From an uncultured Coprococcus sp. (GTDB lineage Bacteria; Bacillota; Clostridia; Lachnospirales; Lachnospiraceae), in the NCBI GenBank assembly GCA_900548215.1, contig URJI01000083.1:1-12543 (forward strand): a stretch of 12,543 nt of DNA, read 5' to 3'. The first letter of the stretch is position 1. Each line of letters begins with the position of its first letter. The notes beneath the pieces were generated by a model, which saw only the letters and a program-made list of their open reading frames with translations, searched no databases and was not told where the DNA came from. Made by a program: the position numbers and the translations under genes. Shown piece by piece: positions 1-8,918 of the stretch.

Positions 1-390
1 GATCATGAATTCCATGACGCTCTCTGCAAAATATGCATGAGTGAATTTGGCTGCAACAAGCTCAGCCGGCCTTACAGGGAGCGGCAGAAGGTGATCCAGA
101 TCTGACGAAAAATAAAGCAGATTGAATATCACCATTATACTGAATATGACTCCGAATACGGACATAAGCTGTACCACAATATTGAGTCCCTGCACATCTC
201 CGCCCGCCTCTCTGAGTGCTGCGGTCATAATATAAACTATAAATCCAACCACGAAACAGCAAGGTATCATGATACAGCACATAGCTATCATCCCCATCAC
301 TTTGTAGGTCCTGGCCTTCTCTCCATGTTCAGGCATCTCCATGTCGTTATTCTTCGTGATCATTTTGAGCAGTGTTCTAAAATTCTTCAT
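1..390 (-). CDS. ABC-2 type exporter permease, N-terminal part (runs off the left edge)
   Basis: The reading frame is open from an ATG at 390-388 to the first base of the window, giving 130 residues with no stop, so the 3' part of the gene lies outside. A basic N-terminus (MKNFRTLLKMITKNN) is followed by two hydrophobic segments at about residues 31-57 and 71-94. Next comes the segment DLDHLLPLPVRPAEL at about residues 97-111. A 'LLPLP-(I/V)-x-P' stretch after the second membrane span is, from memory, typical of large multi-span ABC-2 permeases paired with EcsA-like ATPases in Firmicutes. The ribosome binding site GGAG sits 7 bases before the ATG, inside the end of the ATPase gene. The two genes overlap by 14 bases (377-390), which suggests translational coupling. 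It presumably forms the membrane channel for the neighbouring ATPase; the substrate cannot be told. The family call is fairly safe, the exact subfamily is not. Confidence 0.8.
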   Translation of the reverse strand, partial: MKNFRTLLKMITKNNDMEMPEHGEKARTYKVMGMIAMCCIMIPCCFVVGFIVYIMTAALREAGGDVQGLNIVVQLMSVFGVIFSIMVIFNLLYFSSDLDHLLPLPVRPAELVAAKFTHAYFAESVMEFMI

Positions 391-1102
391 GCATCATCTC
401 CACAAATATCTCCTCAAGAGACTTGTTCTTGTGCTGTGCCTCAAGTGACTCAAGAGTCCCCTGATATATATCCTGACCCTTGCGTATCATGATTATTTTG
501 TCACATAACTTCTCTGCAACCTCAAGAACATGTGTTGAGAAAAATACACAATTGCCTGCATCGGCATGCTCTCTCATCATCTTCTTGAGCTCGTATGCAG
601 CATTCGGATCAAGACCAGTCATCGGCTCGTCCAGAATCCATACAGGCGGATTGTGCACAAGTGCAGCCATAACCATCATCTTCTGGCGCATACCATGTGA
701 ATAGCTCACCATCTGTCTGTTCAAACTATCCTCCATGCCGAACCTCTCCGCCATCTGCTCTATTCTCTTCTTGCGGTCATTCGTGGATACTCCGTATATG
801 TCCGCAATAAAATTAACATATTCAAGGCCTGTCAGTCTGAGAAAGATATCCGGATTATCTGCTATATATCCCATGGACTGCTTGGCCTGTATTGGTTCTC
901 TGCTAATATCATGACCATTTATCAAAGCCCGTCCCTTTGTTGGCATGAGTATTCCTGTGAGCATCTTGATGGTTGTCGTCTTGCCGGCACCGTTCTGTCC
1001 GACAAATCCTGCTATCTCACCTTTGTTTATATGAAAGCTCAGATCATCCACCGATACAAAATCCCCGCCGTACACCTTTCTCAGATTCTCCGCTATTATC
1101 AT
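377..1102 (-). CDS. ABC exporter ATP-binding protein, EcsA-like
   Basis: This 241-residue cytoplasmic ATPase would power the permease encoded just downstream. Visible motifs are Walker A GQNGAGKTT (35-43), a signature region SYSHGMRQK (133-141), Walker B VWILDEP (154-160), the D-loop TGLDP (162-166) and the H-loop STHVLE (His191). The signature is SHGMR-type rather than LSGGQ, and the usual Q-loop glutamine region reads ADNPDIF (81-87). Both variants are common, as I recall, in EcsA/YtrB-like and antibiotic-type exporter ATPases. I start it at ATG 1102, giving MIIAENLRKVYGG, because GGAAAGGA lies just upstream and the ABC fold begins there. An upstream in-frame ATG at 1150 would add 16 atypical residues and lies right at the -10 box. 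The stop TAG (377-379) lies inside the permease gene. Transcription probably starts from the promoter at 1149-1177. The transported substrate is unknown. Confidence 0.92.
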   Translation of the reverse strand: MIIAENLRKVYGGDFVSVDDLSFHINKGEIAGFVGQNGAGKTTTIKMLTGILMPTKGRALINGHDISREPIQAKQSMGYIADNPDIFLRLTGLEYVNFIADIYGVSTNDRKKRIEQMAERFGMEDSLNRQMVSYSHGMRQKMMVMAALVHNPPVWILDEPMTGLDPNAAYELKKMMREHADAGNCVFFSTHVLEVAEKLCDKIIMIRKGQDIYQGTLESLEAQHKNKSLEEIFVEMMHEEF

Positions 1103-1148
1103 ACATTTATCCTTTCCCAGATCACAATGATATTTTTTGCCACCATCC

Positions 1149-1177
1149 ATTATACCAACTGAAAGGACTGTTTACAA
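1149..1177 (-). promoter_or_regulatory. Sigma-A-type promoter for the ABC exporter genes
   Basis: On the minus strand a perfect -10 box TATAAT (1154-1149) is preceded at exactly 17 bases by TTGTAA (1177-1172), which matches four of six bases of the TTGACA -35 consensus. The -35 box consists of the last Leu codon (TTG) and the stop codon (TAA) of addA. The predicted transcript start is near 1142, leaving a leader of about 40 bases before the ATPase ATG at 1102. No intrinsic terminator is visible between addA and this promoter, so read-through from addA is also possible. Confidence 0.6.
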
Positions 1178-4100
1178 GTTTACTGTTGTGTCCAGACAGA
1201 ATGAATATATAACTTTTTCCTTAACTTTTAGTCCCGTCAGTTTTTCAAGTACATCTGCATATTTTTCAAGCTGAACATGATATTTTGTGACCAGATCCTG
1301 CACATTCTTCACGGTGTCAGTCTTGTAATCCATGAGCACGATCTCTCCGTCTTCTATAAAGTACGCATCAATTATTCCCTGAACCACTATGGTCTCATCT
1401 CCGCAGTCACTGTAAGTGCTGTTTATCTCCCCGGGAGTCATCATCATATAGAACTGCCTCTCCCTGAAAAGCCTGCCAGCCCCATCTGCTGCCGCCATTC
1501 TCTGTCCAAGCCCACTCTGTATCATCTTGTGTATCTTTTCAGGGTGTATACGATTCTTATAAACATCATCAAACAGCCCGAGCTCAAACACGCGAAGGAC
1601 ATCTCTCTCTGCCCCGGAGATATCTGTCTGCCCAAAATCCGCAAGTTCCATGATCTTATGATATATCGTTCCTATCTCGTTTCCATGAACAACCCGCTCC
1701 TCACACATGAATGCAGGAACCGGAGCATTATCCTTACGCTTGTACACTTTCTGCGCACTGCTTCCGGAGAATTCAATCTCCTCTCCCTGCGACTGAAGCC
1801 TCTTGATCTCCGTGATAGACATCTTGCTTCTGAGCCCTGAGCTCTTATATCCATATTCGTATTCTATACCTTCACGTATCCTGTCACACAGACCGGCATC
1901 CACAGCACCTGCAAATCCGGATTTCTCTTCATCTTCCGTATAACTTTTACACTCACTCAGACTTTCATCTGATATCTTGTCTTCCATATCATCCGGGATC
2001 CCGGCAAAACTGTCAGCCTTAACAGTGTCTATGACAATATATTCATCATGTTCCGTGTAACAGAGCGCCGTATAGATCCATGCTGCATAACATCTGGCAC
2101 TCATGACTGCTGCGTAGTTCATTCTCTTGCCCAGCACATAACTCTGACAGTTCTCAATGAACGAATCCATATCCTTAATGCATGCCGTCATGTAAAGTTT
2201 TTCTTTTGCTCTTGTAAGTGCCACATACAGAACACGCATCTCCTCCGCATAGGTTTCGGAGCTGATAGTATCTGTCATGACCTTTCTGAGGAAGGATTCC
2301 CGTTTCACACGAGATTTTACATCAATCTGATTGCACGCCAGATAATAATCCTGATGAACCAGCACATTCTCCCTCATATCCATCTGGTTGAACTCTTTGC
2401 CAAGACCTGCCACAAAAACTATAGGAAACTCCAGTCCCTTGCTCTTATGCATGGTCATGACCCTTACAACATTCTCATTCTCGCCAACCACATCTGCCTC
2501 AGCAAAGTCCAGATCATTTGTCCGAAGCTCACTCACATAGCGGATGAAGTTGAACACACCCTTACTGTTCTTCTCAAAGTCATCAGCTTTACGTATAAGC
2601 ATATCTATGTTCGCCTGTCTGCGTTTTCCCATAGGTCTGGCACCTGCGAACCAGTAATATCCGGTCTCATCCAGAATATATCTTATAATGTCACTTATGG
2701 ACATATAATTCTTATTCTCCTTCAGATAATCCAGCATATTCAGAAATGCTCCGAGCTTCTTTACAGCGGGAATATCCTCCCCATCATGGCATTCCATATA
2801 ATCTCTGATTTTGTCGTACAGTCTCGCATTGTAATCCTTTGCATCTTTCTCATACTGAATTCTGTACTCGCCCGCAATACGCGCAAGTTCCTCCTCGTTA
2901 AGCCCTGCAAGAGGGGATCTGAGAACCGCCGCAAGGTCGATGTCAACATAGCTGTTGTCAACAATTGACAACATGCTCACAAGAGCACTTATCTCGGCAG
3001 CGTCAAAGTATCCCTTCTCGCTCTCTATATAAAGAGGCACTCCGACAGCCTCAAAAACCTTCTCATAATCTGACGACGCAGAGGAAACACTTCTGAGAAG
3101 TACCACTATGTCCCTGTACTCAGCTTTTCTCTTCCCACCGTCCACAAATACAGGTTCCGGACCATCGACGATCTGTTTTATCTTGCCGGCTATATACTCT
3201 GCCTCAACCTCAGTCTTTGTCACATCTGTATATGGATCCACATCACTCATATTGTTGTCTATAAGTATGAGTTCAGATTTTGGTCCCTGGTACACGTCAT
3301 CAGGCTCAGTCATGACAGCTCCAGAGATTGCATATCTCGAATTGAGCTGTGCCGCCGCATCATACTCTATATCACCGATCTCACGCATCATGACCTGTGA
3401 GAATATCGAGTTCACAGTTTTTAACACATTGATCTCACTTCGGAAATTTCTGGACAGAAGTATGCAGTTTCCAAGGGCATCCTCCTTTGCCTCATCGTCA
3501 TCTGCAAGCCTTACATAGGTGTCATATTTGCCTATGAACAGATCAGGTCTTGCCATCCTGAATTTGTAGATGCTCTGCTTCATGTCTCCCACCATGAACA
3601 TATTGTTGATATTCTCTCCATGGCCGGCCACACTTCCGAGTATATATTCCTGTATAAAGTTGCTGTCCTGATATTCATCTATGAGTATCTCCCTGTATCT
3701 TGCAGATACCTCACGTCCGATCTCAGATGGCACAGGTCTGCCATCTTTCACGCCATCGCAGAGTATGCGATATGCAAACTCCTCTATATCATGGAACTCG
3801 AAGAGATTCTTCTCCATCTTCACCTTCATAAGCTCATCCATATATAACTCAGTCAGGTCAAGCACAGTGGTGAGTGTAGGTGCCATCATCTTCATCTGGC
3901 TTATTATGTCGTCCACATCTACAGAAAAAGCTATGATATCATTTATCATTTTCTTGTAGACATCACGCCTTGACTTGATCATATCCCGCTTGTCCGGATC
4001 CGCATCAGCGCCTGTTGTCACCAGTCTGTCAAATGCGTAACATATGCTCTGTCCATCCGCATCCTTCTCCATCTTCTGCCCCGCAGGCCTGATAGATGCG

Positions 4101-5047
4101 TTATATATGTCGCCAAGGACAAAAAGATCTACATTTTTTTGATCAGTCAAATCACCGCAGCTGTTAACCATGTCCTGTATCATCAATACATCCTGATCTA
4201 TCCTGAGGCCATATGCCGCAAGGCCGTAACCTTCTGTGGCATACTTCTGGCACTCCATAGCCATATCAAGTGCTGCGCAGAGCATGCTGCGAACCCTTCC
4301 AGCAAATGCTGCGACCATCGGCATCGCCATAACCGCACTTCGTTTTTCCTGAACCGATGCACTGTGATCCACTCCGAGAGTCAGGGCATGTCTGGCATTT
4401 TCTATCCACTGATGAGGATCAGGATAGCTGGATATAGCTCCCATTACCTTGCCAATGATAGCTGCAACAGCAGTATCCTTCTCCTTTGCCGCAAATGTCT
4501 TTACCAGCCGCCTGAAGCCCGGAACAAGATTCTCATCCTCATAGCACATCTCCATGACCTGATCACAGACATCCTTACGGATGATCTTCATCTCAGTGTC
4601 ATCCCCTATGTCAAATGCAGAATCCAGCTGAACCTTTGCAAAATATTCCTTAACTATTCGAAGACAGAAACTGTCTATCGTGCATATCTCGGCATGATTG
4701 ATAAGCGTCATCTGACGGATCAGATGTTCATCGCTCCTGTTATACTTCTGCAGCATATCTATCTTCTTCTGCAGCTCCCGGCCTACTTTCTCTTTCATCT
4801 GGGCTGCCGCCGCATTGGTAAATGTAACAACAAGAAGTTCATCCACATCCACCGGATCATAGCCCTCTATCCGTTCTCCTCTGGCATCAAACCCTGACAC
4901 CATCTGAATTATTCTCTCCACAAGCACAGCTGTCTTTCCAGAACCCGCCGCAGCCGCAACCAGAAGATTGCCCTTTCTGGTATCTATGACATGAGCCTGC
5001 TGTGGCGTCCACTTTATTTCATTTTCTACCTTCTGCTCACTGCCCAT
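1172..5047 (-). CDS. addA: AddA, ATP-dependent helicase/nuclease subunit A
   Basis: AddA is the UvrD-like 3'-5' helicase and nuclease subunit of AddAB, the Firmicute counterpart of RecBCD, which resects double-strand breaks so RecA can load. The frame from ATG 5047 gives 1291 residues, close to or slightly longer than known AddA proteins. Superfamily 1 motifs are complete: Walker A AAAGSGKTAVL (GSGKT 35-39), Ia VVTFTNAAA (about 73-81), II LIDEYQDSN (455-463), III MVGDMKQSIYKFR (about 485-497), V MTMHKSKGLEFP (about 864-875) and VI LYVALTRAKEK (about 940-950). The C-terminal nuclease is also complete, with His1130, Asp1227 (GIIDAYF), Asp1240 and Lys1242 (MDYKTD). An acidic, variable linker at about 1000-1060 joins helicase and nuclease. 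I chose ATG 5047 because AAAGGAG lies 10 bases upstream and the family-typical KWTPQQ follows. In-frame ATGs at 5071 and 5095 lie within addB and lack a good site. It follows addB by 4 bases. Confidence 0.97.
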   Translation of the reverse strand: MGSEQKVENEIKWTPQQAHVIDTRKGNLLVAAAAGSGKTAVLVERIIQMVSGFDARGERIEGYDPVDVDELLVVTFTNAAAAQMKEKVGRELQKKIDMLQKYNRSDEHLIRQMTLINHAEICTIDSFCLRIVKEYFAKVQLDSAFDIGDDTEMKIIRKDVCDQVMEMCYEDENLVPGFRRLVKTFAAKEKDTAVAAIIGKVMGAISSYPDPHQWIENARHALTLGVDHSASVQEKRSAVMAMPMVAAFAGRVRSMLCAALDMAMECQKYATEGYGLAAYGLRIDQDVLMIQDMVNSCGDLTDQKNVDLFVLGDIYNASIRPAGQKMEKDADGQSICYAFDRLVTTGADADPDKRDMIKSRRDVYKKMINDIIAFSVDVDDIISQMKMMAPTLTTVLDLTELYMDELMKVKMEKNLFEFHDIEEFAYRILCDGVKDGRPVPSEIGREVSARYREILIDEYQDSNFIQEYILGSVAGHGENINNMFMVGDMKQSIYKFRMARPDLFIGKYDTYVRLADDDEAKEDALGNCILLSRNFRSEINVLKTVNSIFSQVMMREIGDIEYDAAAQLNSRYAISGAVMTEPDDVYQGPKSELILIDNNMSDVDPYTDVTKTEVEAEYIAGKIKQIVDGPEPVFVDGGKRKAEYRDIVVLLRSVSSASSDYEKVFEAVGVPLYIESEKGYFDAAEISALVSMLSIVDNSYVDIDLAAVLRSPLAGLNEEELARIAGEYRIQYEKDAKDYNARLYDKIRDYMECHDGEDIPAVKKLGAFLNMLDYLKENKNYMSISDIIRYILDETGYYWFAGARPMGKRRQANIDMLIRKADDFEKNSKGVFNFIRYVSELRTNDLDFAEADVVGENENVVRVMTMHKSKGLEFPIVFVAGLGKEFNQMDMRENVLVHQDYYLACNQIDVKSRVKRESFLRKVMTDTISSETYAEEMRVLYVALTRAKEKLYMTACIKDMDSFIENCQSYVLGKRMNYAAVMSARCYAAWIYTALCYTEHDEYIVIDTVKADSFAGIPDDMEDKISDESLSECKSYTEDEEKSGFAGAVDAGLCDRIREGIEYEYGYKSSGLRSKMSITEIKRLQSQGEEIEFSGSSAQKVYKRKDNAPVPAFMCEERVVHGNEIGTIYHKIMELADFGQTDISGAERDVLRVFELGLFDDVYKNRIHPEKIHKMIQSGLGQRMAAADGAGRLFRERQFYMMMTPGEINSTYSDCGDETIVVQGIIDAYFIEDGEIVLMDYKTDTVKNVQDLVTKYHVQLEKYADVLEKLTGLKVKEKVIYSFCLDTTVNL

Positions 5048-5051
5048 ATCA

Positions 5052-8000
5052 TCATCTCTCCTTTCCCGCATCTTCTGCTGTCTGTTTTTCGCCATCTGAT
5101 TCTGTCTTTATCTCCATTCCAAGCTGCGCCGCTCTCAGCTTAAGCTCCTCAGCTCTGCTCTCAATATCCCCCAGCACGCTCTCTGCTTCTGCCAGTTTTC
5201 CCGCGGCAAGCTCCATGTCATCTCTAATCTTCTGGGTTGCTTTATCGCCCCGGTCATCCACTTTCTTTTTTGCAGTGTCATACTTCTTTCTGGCACCGTC
5301 ATATTTTTTCCGGGCCTTTTTGATATCATCATCCAGGCTCTTCATGTCTTTGGATATCTGTTCTATCTCATCAGACTTCTTATGATAGACATCCTGCTCT
5401 CCGCTGTATATACGGGAATATCTGTTACCTGAATATTTGTCATCAAATGCACATACGCCTTTAAAGCCACAATACTTACACGCATTCACATCCCCCTGTC
5501 TGACAGGATTTATGTCTATCTGCCCCTTAGATATCCCACCGCCAAGCCTTTCTATATTTCTTCTGTTCGCCTCCATCAGATCCATGATGAGCGTCTCCTG
5601 AAGTCTCTGGGCAGACTTTACCGTGGCCATATTTCTATCCATGACAGAGACTGTCTTCTGGCTGTCACTGACTATTCCAGAGTACCTGGATTCACTTAAC
5701 AGAGCTCTCTCAAAAGCATCCACAACGACATTTCCAAACTGCACACTCTCCTCAGTCTCAAATCCGGATTCCTGCTCGTTGTATCTGACTTTATCACCAA
5801 GCCCAGTGACATCTGCCACAGGATCGTTAAATGTATAATAGAGAAGTCCGCCTACATGCACTCTGCTGTCAGCATCCCCCTTCTTGCCAAGCCGTCTCTT
5901 TTCCAATTCATATGCTATGGCACCGTAGGTCACAAGCTGCATCTGAAGGCCGCCAAGCACTTTATCAATGTCTATGGTTTTGTCCGAGGATTTGTAATCG
6001 ACTATCCTGAAATATGAACCTTCATCGCCGCTGTACTCATCTATTCTGTCTATCACGCCGTTAAGGCTCATCGTAAGTCCATTTGAAAGTTCAAACACAT
6101 AGTCATCTATTCCATCCTTTGCAGTGTTAAAACGTCTCTCAAAATTGTCCGGCTGCATCTCGCCGCACATTATAAAAGTTCTGAGAGTCCTGGTTGTCCT
6201 GACCGCAATATCAGCAAGCAGTTCACGCATATATCCAGATCTGGAGCTGTCCTCAAAGAAAGCCTGTGCCTCATCAGCTGCAGAACTGTCTGCAAACTCA
6301 ACAGTCTTTTTCATAAGTTCATCATCATCTATGTGTACCCAGTCATTCTCCCTGAATGTCTTCACATAATTGAACACTTTTTCCATGGTGCTGTGGAGTA
6401 TATTTCCCACATTTGCCGCATTGATCTGGTAGGTCTCTCTCTCGGCAAGTCCCAGACCATAAGTCAGGAAATATTTGAACTGACACTCGGCATATCTCTC
6501 AAGTCTTGACACGCTGAGCGCAAGGTTATCTCCGTAGATCATCTTCACCACATCAGCAGGCAGCTTCATGGCCGAGTTTGTAAATGAACGGCCAGCCGCT
6601 ATGGCATCTATCTGCCTGTCACAACCCATATCAAGAAGCATCCTGCTTACAAGCTTCCATGTGCCATCGCTGTCATCTTTTTCTGATTGATTTATCACGT
6701 ACTTCAGGGCGGAGCCCACCGTCTCAGGAATCTGTGAATCCTCATCATAATCCTGCACCACGATATCCGGGAATACCCCTCTCACCCTGTCCACAAGGTA
6801 TGACGGCTTGGACTCCCTGAAATCCTCGCTCATTTTCCTGTACACGATATACAGCTGATCCGAAGGCTTGGTCATGATTGTATAGATATAGAACTGCTCC
6901 GTATACGCATTTGTCCTGTCCGAAGGCGCCAGCGTTACTCCGCAGTCCTCCAGACGCTGTCTGTCCGCACCGGAAAGTATCTTACCCTTCTTTGCAGGAT
7001 TTGGTATAATCCCTTCATTTACACCTGTAAAGAATACAACCTTCACATGGTTGAGTCTTGATCTGGTCATATCGCCCACAACAACCCTGTCCACAGTTGG
7101 CGGAACAATTCCGATCTTCATATCTGTGATTCCTGCATCAAGTATGCCTGCATACTCGCGGACAGTCAGCTTCTCATCACCAAGTATAGTAACCATCTTG
7201 TCCATGAGTGTGATCATCTTGTCAAATATCTGACCGTAAGCATCCCCCTCGTCAAATCTCTCCTCACCGTACAGCATCTCCTTGCGCTTTTCCAGCTTGT
7301 CCCACACGCCAAGTTTCATGAGAAAATGATAAAGCGACTCTGTATAAGCCCGCACCGTATTCTTAGAAGCTGGACTTGTCGGTCTGAACACATCTATATA
7401 TTCTTGTCCAAATATGTCCAAGATCTGTGATCTTATGGAATTCATATCTGCCGCATAGTCAGGATCCTTCTCATCGGTTATCTCCTTCTGCCAGCCCTTA
7501 AGGCCCCTGAGATTGCGCTTTAAGGCATAGTTTTCCATGCGTTCCATATCGTCAAGATCAACGTCCGTCATACCTGATTTCAAAAGTCTGAACACACTGT
7601 CAAATGAGAAATTATCCGACATGACAGCCAGAAAAGCCCTGACAGTGTCAGAACATGGATCACCGGCAAGCGAAGCATTTTCATCTATGAACACAGGTAT
7701 CCTGTACTCATCCATGGCCTGTCTGTAATAGACCGCCACGTCGCTCAGATCACCAGCCACAACTGCGATATCCTTATATCTGTATCCGTGATTTCTGACG
7801 AGATCCCTTATCTTTGAGGCTGTGAACATTGCTTCATCCTTCGCCCTGTCCACAGATATAAGTTGTATATTTTCCGTGATGCCGTTCCTCTTTCCATGTG
7901 GATATCTGAACAGATCACGCTCAAGCTCTGCCATCTCCGGATTTGCCTTAAAACGGTATGGAACCTCACAGCTGCACATGACCACATTCTCAAGAATGTC

Positions 8001-8801
8001 AACATGCTCCTCCTGCGCCGCCTTGCAAAGAGCTGTCATAGTCTCCTTTGTAAGTCTGAACAGTTCGTATTCCTTTGGTCTTGCAAGATTTATCTGATCC
8101 GGCGCTATATCAGATACAAATGTTATACTTCTGACATGCCCCATCATCTTCCTTATCAGATTCATCTGGACAGGTGTGAAACCCGTAAATCCATCAAAAT
8201 ACAGATGGCTGTCCGCAAGTATCTTGGATCTGTCAAGATTATCCGCTAAAAGCTCAGTGAGCTGCTCTGCCACTATATAGCTATCCCGCGAATTGTGTTC
8301 CTCGAATTTCTCATATATAAGGCGGACATCATGAAGTTTTTTGTACGTAGGAGACTCCTTATCCATAAGTTCCATTGCATGGTCAATGTCTGATCTGTCA
8401 ACCGCATACTGAAAAAGCTCCGACATCATGGACTTCATCTCATCCACAAATCCCAGCTTGTTCATATAACTTCCGTATACAAGAAGTTCTTCCCTCTGCT
8501 CCATAAGTATCTTCTTGATAAGCATACTTTTTCCAAAATCCTCAAGTACCTGTCCGGGATTCACAGACAATTCATCAAACACCCGATACGCAAGACGGTT
8601 CAATCCTATGGCATCTATGTTCATGGTTCCATGGCGTGGATGCCTGGTCACTATATCTCTCTGGGCTTCCATAGTGAACTGCTCCGGTACAACATAAAAA
8701 TAATTCAACGTATCGTGTGCCAAGGACTCCCTGATGAGTGTATCCAGAACATATTCCGTCTTACCTGACCCAGCTGCGCCGAGCACGAACTGTATCGACA
8801 T
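5052..8801 (-). CDS. addB: AddB, ATP-dependent helicase/deoxyribonuclease subunit B
   Basis: AddB (1249 residues) is the partner of AddA. In characterised members it carries an inactivated helicase fold that recognises Chi, plus a second RecB-family nuclease stabilised by a 4Fe-4S cluster. Here the N-terminal P-loop is intact (GAAGSGKTEY, 8-17). The nuclease shows His803, Asp918 (GVIDRID), Asp935 and Lys937 (VDYKSS) and Gln955 (LQMQLVTY). The iron-sulfur cysteines are Cys773 (AECQFKYF) and Cys1108, Cys1111 and Cys1117 (CKYCGFKGVC). Unlike the AddB proteins I know, which end soon after the last cysteine, this one runs on for about 110 residues (1140-1249) as a charged coiled coil. That tail includes three tandem heptads ARKKYDG, ARKKYDT and AKKKVDD. 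ATG 8801 is preferred over the in-frame TTG at 8807 because AGGAG lies 8 bases before the ATG and only 2 before the TTG. It is the first gene of the addB-addA operon. Confidence 0.97.
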   Translation of the reverse strand: MSIQFVLGAAGSGKTEYVLDTLIRESLAHDTLNYFYVVPEQFTMEAQRDIVTRHPRHGTMNIDAIGLNRLAYRVFDELSVNPGQVLEDFGKSMLIKKILMEQREELLVYGSYMNKLGFVDEMKSMMSELFQYAVDRSDIDHAMELMDKESPTYKKLHDVRLIYEKFEEHNSRDSYIVAEQLTELLADNLDRSKILADSHLYFDGFTGFTPVQMNLIRKMMGHVRSITFVSDIAPDQINLARPKEYELFRLTKETMTALCKAAQEEHVDILENVVMCSCEVPYRFKANPEMAELERDLFRYPHGKRNGITENIQLISVDRAKDEAMFTASKIRDLVRNHGYRYKDIAVVAGDLSDVAVYYRQAMDEYRIPVFIDENASLAGDPCSDTVRAFLAVMSDNFSFDSVFRLLKSGMTDVDLDDMERMENYALKRNLRGLKGWQKEITDEKDPDYAADMNSIRSQILDIFGQEYIDVFRPTSPASKNTVRAYTESLYHFLMKLGVWDKLEKRKEMLYGEERFDEGDAYGQIFDKMITLMDKMVTILGDEKLTVREYAGILDAGITDMKIGIVPPTVDRVVVGDMTRSRLNHVKVVFFTGVNEGIIPNPAKKGKILSGADRQRLEDCGVTLAPSDRTNAYTEQFYIYTIMTKPSDQLYIVYRKMSEDFRESKPSYLVDRVRGVFPDIVVQDYDEDSQIPETVGSALKYVINQSEKDDSDGTWKLVSRMLLDMGCDRQIDAIAAGRSFTNSAMKLPADVVKMIYGDNLALSVSRLERYAECQFKYFLTYGLGLAERETYQINAANVGNILHSTMEKVFNYVKTFRENDWVHIDDDELMKKTVEFADSSAADEAQAFFEDSSRSGYMRELLADIAVRTTRTLRTFIMCGEMQPDNFERRFNTAKDGIDDYVFELSNGLTMSLNGVIDRIDEYSGDEGSYFRIVDYKSSDKTIDIDKVLGGLQMQLVTYGAIAYELEKRRLGKKGDADSRVHVGGLLYYTFNDPVADVTGLGDKVRYNEQESGFETEESVQFGNVVVDAFERALLSESRYSGIVSDSQKTVSVMDRNMATVKSAQRLQETLIMDLMEANRRNIERLGGGISKGQIDINPVRQGDVNACKYCGFKGVCAFDDKYSGNRYSRIYSGEQDVYHKKSDEIEQISKDMKSLDDDIKKARKKYDGARKKYDTAKKKVDDRGDKATQKIRDDMELAAGKLAEAESVLGDIESRAEELKLRAAQLGMEIKTESDGEKQTAEDAGKER

Positions 8802-8918
8802 ACGCAAATCTCCTCTCTGCTAAACTTCAAATAAAACCGCTGTTTTATCACATACCTGACGTCATAAAATCCGATATCCCTGAATAGAATGTATAAATAA
8901 AAACAGGGAGATCAAACT
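8802..8918. promoter_or_regulatory. Divergent control region between addB and the small membrane-protein gene
   Basis: These 117 bases separate two divergently read genes, so both promoters should lie here. On the plus strand, TAGAAT (8885-8890) and TATAAA (8892-8897) are possible -10 boxes. On the minus strand, TTGATC with TACATT 16 bases on is a weak candidate. None has a convincing -35 partner, so I do not name one. Two palindromes are clear: ATAAAAC-CGCT-GTTTTAT at 8831-8848 and TGACGTCA at 8857-8864. Ribosome binding sites are AGGAG before addB and AGGGAG before the plus-strand gene. Confidence 0.5.
8831..8848. repeat. Perfect 7-4-7 palindrome upstream of addB
   Basis: ATAAAAC (8831-8837) and GTTTTAT (8842-8848) are exact reverse complements around a 4-base centre, CGCT. 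The dyad ends 30 bases before the addB ATG. The AAC-N4-GTT core has the same geometry as the Gram-positive LexA box (GAAC-N4-GTTC), but the flanking G/C pair is replaced by A/T. It could be an operator or a small RNA stem-loop. Confidence 0.45.

Noticed and set aside
1103..1150. ATPase gene starting at ATG 1150
   Set aside because: That ATG coincides with the -10 box of the likely promoter; the ATG at 1102 has GGAAAGGA upstream and begins the ABC fold.
2048..2968. A 306-codon open frame on the plus strand
   Set aside because: It lies wholly antisense to addA, which has full helicase and nuclease motifs; the translation is Cys/His/Ile-rich without any domain and has no ribosome binding site.
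4139..4897. A 252-codon open frame on the plus strand
   Set aside because: Antisense to the conserved N-terminal half of addA; composition is that of a reverse-complement shadow and no motif is visible.
5048..5095. addA starting at ATG 5095 or 5071, overlapping addB
   Set aside because: These starts lack a well-spaced ribosome binding site and add residues with no family resemblance; ATG 5047 has AAAGGAG upstream and lies 4 bases after the addB stop.
5002..5385. A serine/phenylalanine-rich plus-strand frame opposite the addB tail
   Set aside because: It is the complement of lysine/glutamate/aspartate-rich coiled-coil codons, which explains its odd composition; no start signal.
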